Notes under the pieces: model-generated
Database searches by the model: none
Seen by the model: the letters and a program-made list of their open reading frames with translations, nothing else
Told to the model about the DNA's origin: nothing
Program-made: the position numbers and the translations under genes
Assembly: GCF_000006445.2 (NCBI RefSeq)
Contig: NC_006045.2
Coordinates: forward strand, 1,523,443-1,587,442
Length of the DNA stretch: 64,000 nucleotides
Origin: Debaryomyces hansenii CBS767
Lineage: Eukaryota; Ascomycota; Pichiomycetes; Serinales; Debaryomycetaceae
Direction: 5' to 3'
Shown: positions 60,096 through 64,000 of the stretch, piece by piece
How positions within the stretch are numbered: the first letter of the stretch is position 1
Layout of the letters: each line of letters opens with the position of its first letter

Positions 60096-61322
60096 ATGTC
60101 GACACAAATTTACTTAGATGCAATTAAAGAGAAATTATACGGTGATTCCACCGTCGCAAAAATTTGGGGAGTTGCATTGCCTGCGTTGAGCGAGCCAAAA
60201 CCACGGACTGAATTTCCTGACTACTCCAAAGGTAATAGATATTCTACCAAGGATGTCGACTATTGGACCTCTGGGTTTTTCCCAGGGTCACTTTATGCAT
60301 TATTGGAGAGAAACGACAAATTTCCAGACTACTTTCCATCTAAAAAAATTCATCCAGTTAAATTAGAATTTGCCGCCAGATGGTGGTCCCATCCTTTAAA
60401 ATCTAAATCAACTAAAACCGATAATCATGATATAGGTTTTATGATAGAACCTTCTTTCAATAAAGAGCTAGCACACAGTGGCGATAAGGAAGCGAGAGAT
60501 GTACTTATTACTGCAGCAAACTCGCTTGCTACTAGGTTTGATACGAAAGTTGGTTGTATTAGAAGTTGGGATCATTTTTTTGAAACCAGACCTTCTTCAT
60601 TTGAAAAAGATTTAATTGTTATTATTGATAATATGTGTAATTTAAACTTATTATATCGTGGAGCTCAATTGAACAATGACTTGCGCTTATCTACAATTGC
60701 CACAACCCATGCAGAAACTACTATGAAAAATCACTTTAGAGAAGACTGGTCGTCTTATCATGTCGTTGTATATGACAGAGAAACAGGAAAGGCAGCAAGA
60801 AAGCACACGGCACAAGGTTATTCTGATGAATCATCATGGACAAGAGGTCAAGCATGGGGAATATTAGGTTACACAGAAACCTATTATTTCACTAAAAGTC
60901 AAAAGTTTTTAGACACTGCAAAAAGAATTGTTAAGTATTACTTGTCCCACTTGCCAGAAGATGGTGTTCCACCATGGGACTTTCATGCTCCAGATAAAAA
61001 TATCCGTGATGTATCATCAGGTATGGTAGCCGCCTTTGGTATGCTTAAAATTTATGAGTATACTGAAGAAGATGAATATTTGATCAATGCATTGAAGCTT
61101 GTTAATGATTGTACTAAGTTGTGTTTCAATAAAGAATCAAAGTTAGACGATGACGGTACAGTTGATCTTGGCGATACTGACACTATTTTGAATGGATCAA
61201 CGTTTAACAATAATCCTAATGCTCCTGAAGAATATAAAATATTCGATCATGGTTTAGTTTATGCTGATTATTACTTTTTGATGATAGGTAACAAATTATT
61301 AGAGTTGGGTCTTTACAAATAG
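60096..61322 (+). CDS. GH88 unsaturated glucuronyl hydrolase, copy 3
   Basis: A 408-aa GH88 paralogue 11.8 kb from the main cluster. Key parts are DYWTSGFFPGSLYALLE, NHDIGFMIEPSF (catalytic-Asp position), VIIDNMCNLNLLYRGAQL, WTRGQAWGILGYTETY and PWDFHAPDKNIRDVSSG. It shares details with copy 2 (SEPKP/TEFPDYSKG, YDRETGKA) and other details with copy 1 (TQIYLD, LYGDSTVAKIWGVA). The tandem CCCCACC box upstream ties it to the same regulon. No signal peptide. Confidence 0.9.
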   Translation: MSTQIYLDAIKEKLYGDSTVAKIWGVALPALSEPKPRTEFPDYSKGNRYSTKDVDYWTSGFFPGSLYALLERNDKFPDYFPSKKIHPVKLEFAARWWSHPLKSKSTKTDNHDIGFMIEPSFNKELAHSGDKEARDVLITAANSLATRFDTKVGCIRSWDHFFETRPSSFEKDLIVIIDNMCNLNLLYRGAQLNNDLRLSTIATTHAETTMKNHFREDWSSYHVVVYDRETGKAARKHTAQGYSDESSWTRGQAWGILGYTETYYFTKSQKFLDTAKRIVKYYLSHLPEDGVPPWDFHAPDKNIRDVSSGMVAAFGMLKIYEYTEEDEYLINALKLVNDCTKLCFNKESKLDDDGTVDLGDTDTILNGSTFNNNPNAPEEYKIFDHGLVYADYYFLMIGNKLLELGLYK

Positions 61323-61675
61323 TTTTATTCATCATAATTGCAATAATATCCAGTGTAATATAACAAAAAATGAACATGTCTCTGATAGTTGATAAATGAT
61401 TCGTATAGATCATCACATCTCTATAATAGGAAATGTCATTCGTGATTTTTTTTTATAAAACATTAATGTTAATGCCCAGAAATTACATATACAGAAAGCT
61501 TTTCGCCTCAAATAATTTGTATTTTTTTCATCTCATACTCCTCGCTCTAGGGTTGCAAATTATTAAAGAATTTTTTATTTTATATAAAAAAGATAAGAAT
61601 AAGGGAATCTAAAAAAGATTTTCTACATTCAAGATCATCTTGTTTTCCCTAAGCCGCAATTGTACAATCGTAAAA
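61323..61675. other. convergent 3' spacer
   Basis: AT-rich spacer between GH88 copy 3 and the HOL1-like gene, with T-rich tracts. Nothing recognisable. Confidence 0.5.
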
Positions 61676-63226
61676 TTACTGTGTCTTAATACTATTAAAG
61701 GGCCTCAGTCCAAGAATATGAACGACACCCGTAGCCAATCCACCGAAAATAAACACAGCACCTGCCATCAATCCTGAAGCTCCAGCCAAATTAAGTTTTG
61801 CAAACATGTCAGTGAAATAAAATGGGCCAATGAAACCGAAGGTCATCCTTATGACACTTAGAAATAAACCAGTATCAGCAGCTTTTTCTGGATTAGTGTC
61901 AATAGCATATACAATTAACACTGTAGTAACAATATTATTGCCCGCAGCAGCAATAGCGGCACCAATCAACGGTGTAATTATCCAATGACCTCTTTCTGCT
62001 TTAAATAAATAAACACCCCAAATAATCAATCCGACAATTACACACAAGAAACCATAGTAAGAAATCCATAATCTATCTGCAATAATTCTTTTACCCCCTC
62101 TTTTTTTAAAACAGAACTTCATCCATCTATCTGAGAGGGGACCTGCAAGTAGTTCTCCAATGATAGATCCGATAATAAGAGAAATGTATTGTAAGCTAAG
62201 TTGTTGTGCGTCAAGCAAAAATAATGGACCAAAAACTTGCGGTGTTTCAACTATAAGAACGATGTTTGCATAACTAAATGTTACAGTTGCAGCAATAGTC
62301 ACCAACACAACTCTATAATCAAGTGCTTGTTTAAACGGGCTCCAAAAGAGACTCCATTTAAATTGAATGTAAGTTGCTTTATAAAGTCCCAGCCATTTTT
62401 GGAAGGTATTAATTTTTAATTCTGTTGAGCTTTCGTTCCGGGTATACACAGTCTCTCTTGAAAATAAGTAAGCAATAAATTGTACAAAATTTATTATTGA
62501 AAATGTGTAGTATATCCAAATTGTACCTACATGTTTTTGAACAAATCCCATAAAAAAAGGTCCTCCTGGCGTACCAAGGATATAACCTAGAGACCACCAC
62601 CCATTTTTTTTACCTCTCTCATGGCTAAAAGAAGTATCCGCTACTATGCACGATCCTGCTGCTGCTCCCGTTGACAAAACACAAGAAACCAAAACCCTAG
62701 TAGCCATTTGCTGTGAATATGTTTCACAAAATCCTCCCCCAATATTCAACGCACAGCAAGCCAAAGTTGAAAACATCAAAAAAGGTCTCCGTCCGTATAT
62801 GTTCATCAATGGAACAAATAAAAGTGGTAGAACGCCCATGCACAAAATTTGAGCTGACGTAAAGTAGGAAATTTCTGTCATTGATCTTCCATATTGTATT
62901 GACATTGCTTCATAAGCAGGTGCAAGACCAGCTGCCATGAATGTAACTACAAAACAATGAAATGCTATTAAAATTATTTCATAGTTCTTTTTCCACTCTT
63001 GCCAATTGAGAGGATCCAAGGGATCATTTGATGGGAGTGGATCTAATTGTACAGATCCATGTCTTTTCATAAGAAATTCATAATGATCTGTAGAGAGCTC
63101 TGCTGGAGCAATGTCCTCATTAGAAACTGAATGCTCGTCATGAACATATTCTAATTTTTCAATGTCTCTAGATGAATTAATCCTATCATCGTTTAGTCTT
63201 CCAACTTCTTCGACCTGAGTTTTCAT
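61676..63226 (-). CDS. HOL1-like MFS transporter (DHA1 family)
   Basis: A 516-aa major facilitator with about 60 polar N-terminal residues, then DPLPSNDPLDPLNWQEWKKN, the usual entry to the first helix in this group. Helix 2-3 loop NIYGRRPFLMF fits motif A; STGAAAGSCIVADTSFSHERGKKNGWWSLGYILGTPGGPF holds helices 4-5. A long central loop separates the two six-helix halves. The pattern resembles S. cerevisiae Hol1 (polyamine and cation transport) and related fungal transporters, but substrate cannot be told. No CCCCACC box lies upstream, so membership of the uronate regulon is not supported. Confidence 0.78.
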   Translation of the reverse strand: MKTQVEEVGRLNDDRINSSRDIEKLEYVHDEHSVSNEDIAPAELSTDHYEFLMKRHGSVQLDPLPSNDPLDPLNWQEWKKNYEIILIAFHCFVVTFMAAGLAPAYEAMSIQYGRSMTEISYFTSAQILCMGVLPLLFVPLMNIYGRRPFLMFSTLACCALNIGGGFCETYSQQMATRVLVSCVLSTGAAAGSCIVADTSFSHERGKKNGWWSLGYILGTPGGPFFMGFVQKHVGTIWIYYTFSIINFVQFIAYLFSRETVYTRNESSTELKINTFQKWLGLYKATYIQFKWSLFWSPFKQALDYRVVLVTIAATVTFSYANIVLIVETPQVFGPLFLLDAQQLSLQYISLIIGSIIGELLAGPLSDRWMKFCFKKRGGKRIIADRLWISYYGFLCVIVGLIIWGVYLFKAERGHWIITPLIGAAIAAAGNNIVTTVLIVYAIDTNPEKAADTGLFLSVIRMTFGFIGPFYFTDMFAKLNLAGASGLMAGAVFIFGGLATGVVHILGLRPFNSIKTQ

Positions 63227-64000
63227 CTTGCAATTAATAAGGATGTAGTTTTATTATTTCTCAGATATCTCATGCTTTATATATGAATTCATGTTCCTTT
63301 CTCCGGGAAAGAGAAGCTGTGTGGGTCTATCCAGATAATTAAACTTCTGCGGTCTGAGGAGAGTAAAGCATTTCGTAGGGAGTTTTGGTAGATTTTCAAA
63401 AAATACTGCAAATTCAAGGAAGATTTGAGGAGAAGTTGCTATCACAAAAATATAGCAGGTCTCCGGATATACTATATCCATAGCCACAATATTGAATCCA
63501 TATATCCGTTGCGGAATTAATTAGTTATCACAAACTTCAATGTTTTTCCGAAATCACATCCAAACCTTATCCTTTATTAAAAAAAATTGGAAAAAGTGGA
63601 AAAAGAATTTTTTGCTTGATCCTGTCAACAACCAAATATATTTACCAAAAATTATAATACCCCTGTTTAATCCCAAGATCCCCTTAAAATCTTTAATAGT
63701 GGTTGGAATAGAGAGCCTCAAAAAAAAAAAGATTTCAAACAAACCCCAAAGAAAAAAAAACCACCTTTTTTCTTAAAGTGAAGTACCGTAAGCCGCGAGC
63801 CAATATCGCGGTTGCCCTATAAATTTCGCCCACATGTCCTAAATGACGGCCAATACTTTTCGCGTGATCCTTTTTACCTACCATGCTAAAAATCGACGTG
63901 GTATGTTGCGGTTTTCTCTTTTTTTTTCCCTATTATAATAAGCTTCCTTTATTATGCGGCCTTGGAGCTAAGGATATAAGTTTTACTACAATAAGATTAC
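63227..64000. other. right-edge intergenic region
   Basis: Contains A/T tracts (around 63575-63600 and 63720-63770) and chance short frames. A perfect inverted repeat CCGCGA-GCCAATA-TCGCGG lies at 63793-63811 with a CCAAT core in the spacer; CGG ends facing inward resemble sites of Zn2Cys6 or CCAAT-binding regulators. It may belong to the promoter of a gene beyond the right edge. Confidence 0.45.

Noticed and set aside
61676..63226. HOL1-like transporter as part of the uronate regulon
   Set aside because: No CCCCACC box was seen upstream and it belongs to the drug/polyamine-type DHA1 group, not to sugar porters.

Overview
The window is AT-rich DNA of a budding yeast. Genes are almost intron-free and the housekeeping proteins resemble Saccharomyces/Candida orthologues. 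CTG codons are rare, and one in a multidrug transporter (about 51071-51073) falls where serine would fit the family's GPxxGP motif. A member of the CUG-Ser clade, most likely a Debaryomyces-like species, is my inference.

Positions 1-31.4 kb are a dense, core-type block: a partial gene at the left edge, the MAPKKK BCK1, mitochondrial ribosomal protein bL21m, a Sit4-associated SAP protein, the glutathione-degradation amidotransferase DUG3, an FMP46-like protein, a tandem pair of PHS1-type 3-hydroxyacyl-CoA dehydratases, an exomer (ChAPs) subunit, adenylate cyclase CYR1, the ELMO homologue LMO1 (with a short 5' intron inferred here), the helicase DRS1, the Golgi protein SYS1, a hydrolase-like/tyrosine-phosphatase fusion and an MFS transporter.

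Positions 31.9-49.7 kb, plus an outlier at 60.1 kb, form an accessory metabolic cluster. It has two DUF2264 proteins, three GH88 unsaturated-glucuronyl hydrolases, a CAD-type zinc alcohol dehydrogenase and a dihydrodipicolinate-synthase-family aldolase. Decaying members are a sugar porter with one frameshift, a second sugar-porter relic, an SDR, a fumarylacetoacetate-hydrolase-family gene and a LigB-type dioxygenase. All intact catabolic genes carry CCCCACC-type boxes 90-190 bp upstream of the start. The enzymes suit intracellular cleavage of imported (unsaturated) uronic-acid oligosaccharides and conversion, via 4-deoxy-5-keto-uronate and 2-keto-3-deoxy-gluconate, to pyruvate and glyceraldehyde. 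That pathway, and the idea of a CCCCACC regulon, are inferences from families and layout.

Positions 50-64 kb are sparse. They hold an MDR1/FLR1-like drug transporter, a small tail-anchored or GPI-type protein with two internal repeats, a yapsin-like aspartyl protease, and in inverted orientation a chimeric gene that joins the first part of that protease (signal peptide, propeptide, first catalytic motif) to a CAP/PR-1 (PRY) domain. The third GH88 gene and a HOL1-like transporter follow. Long intergenic stretches and many relics suggest a subtelomere-like or otherwise fast-evolving region.
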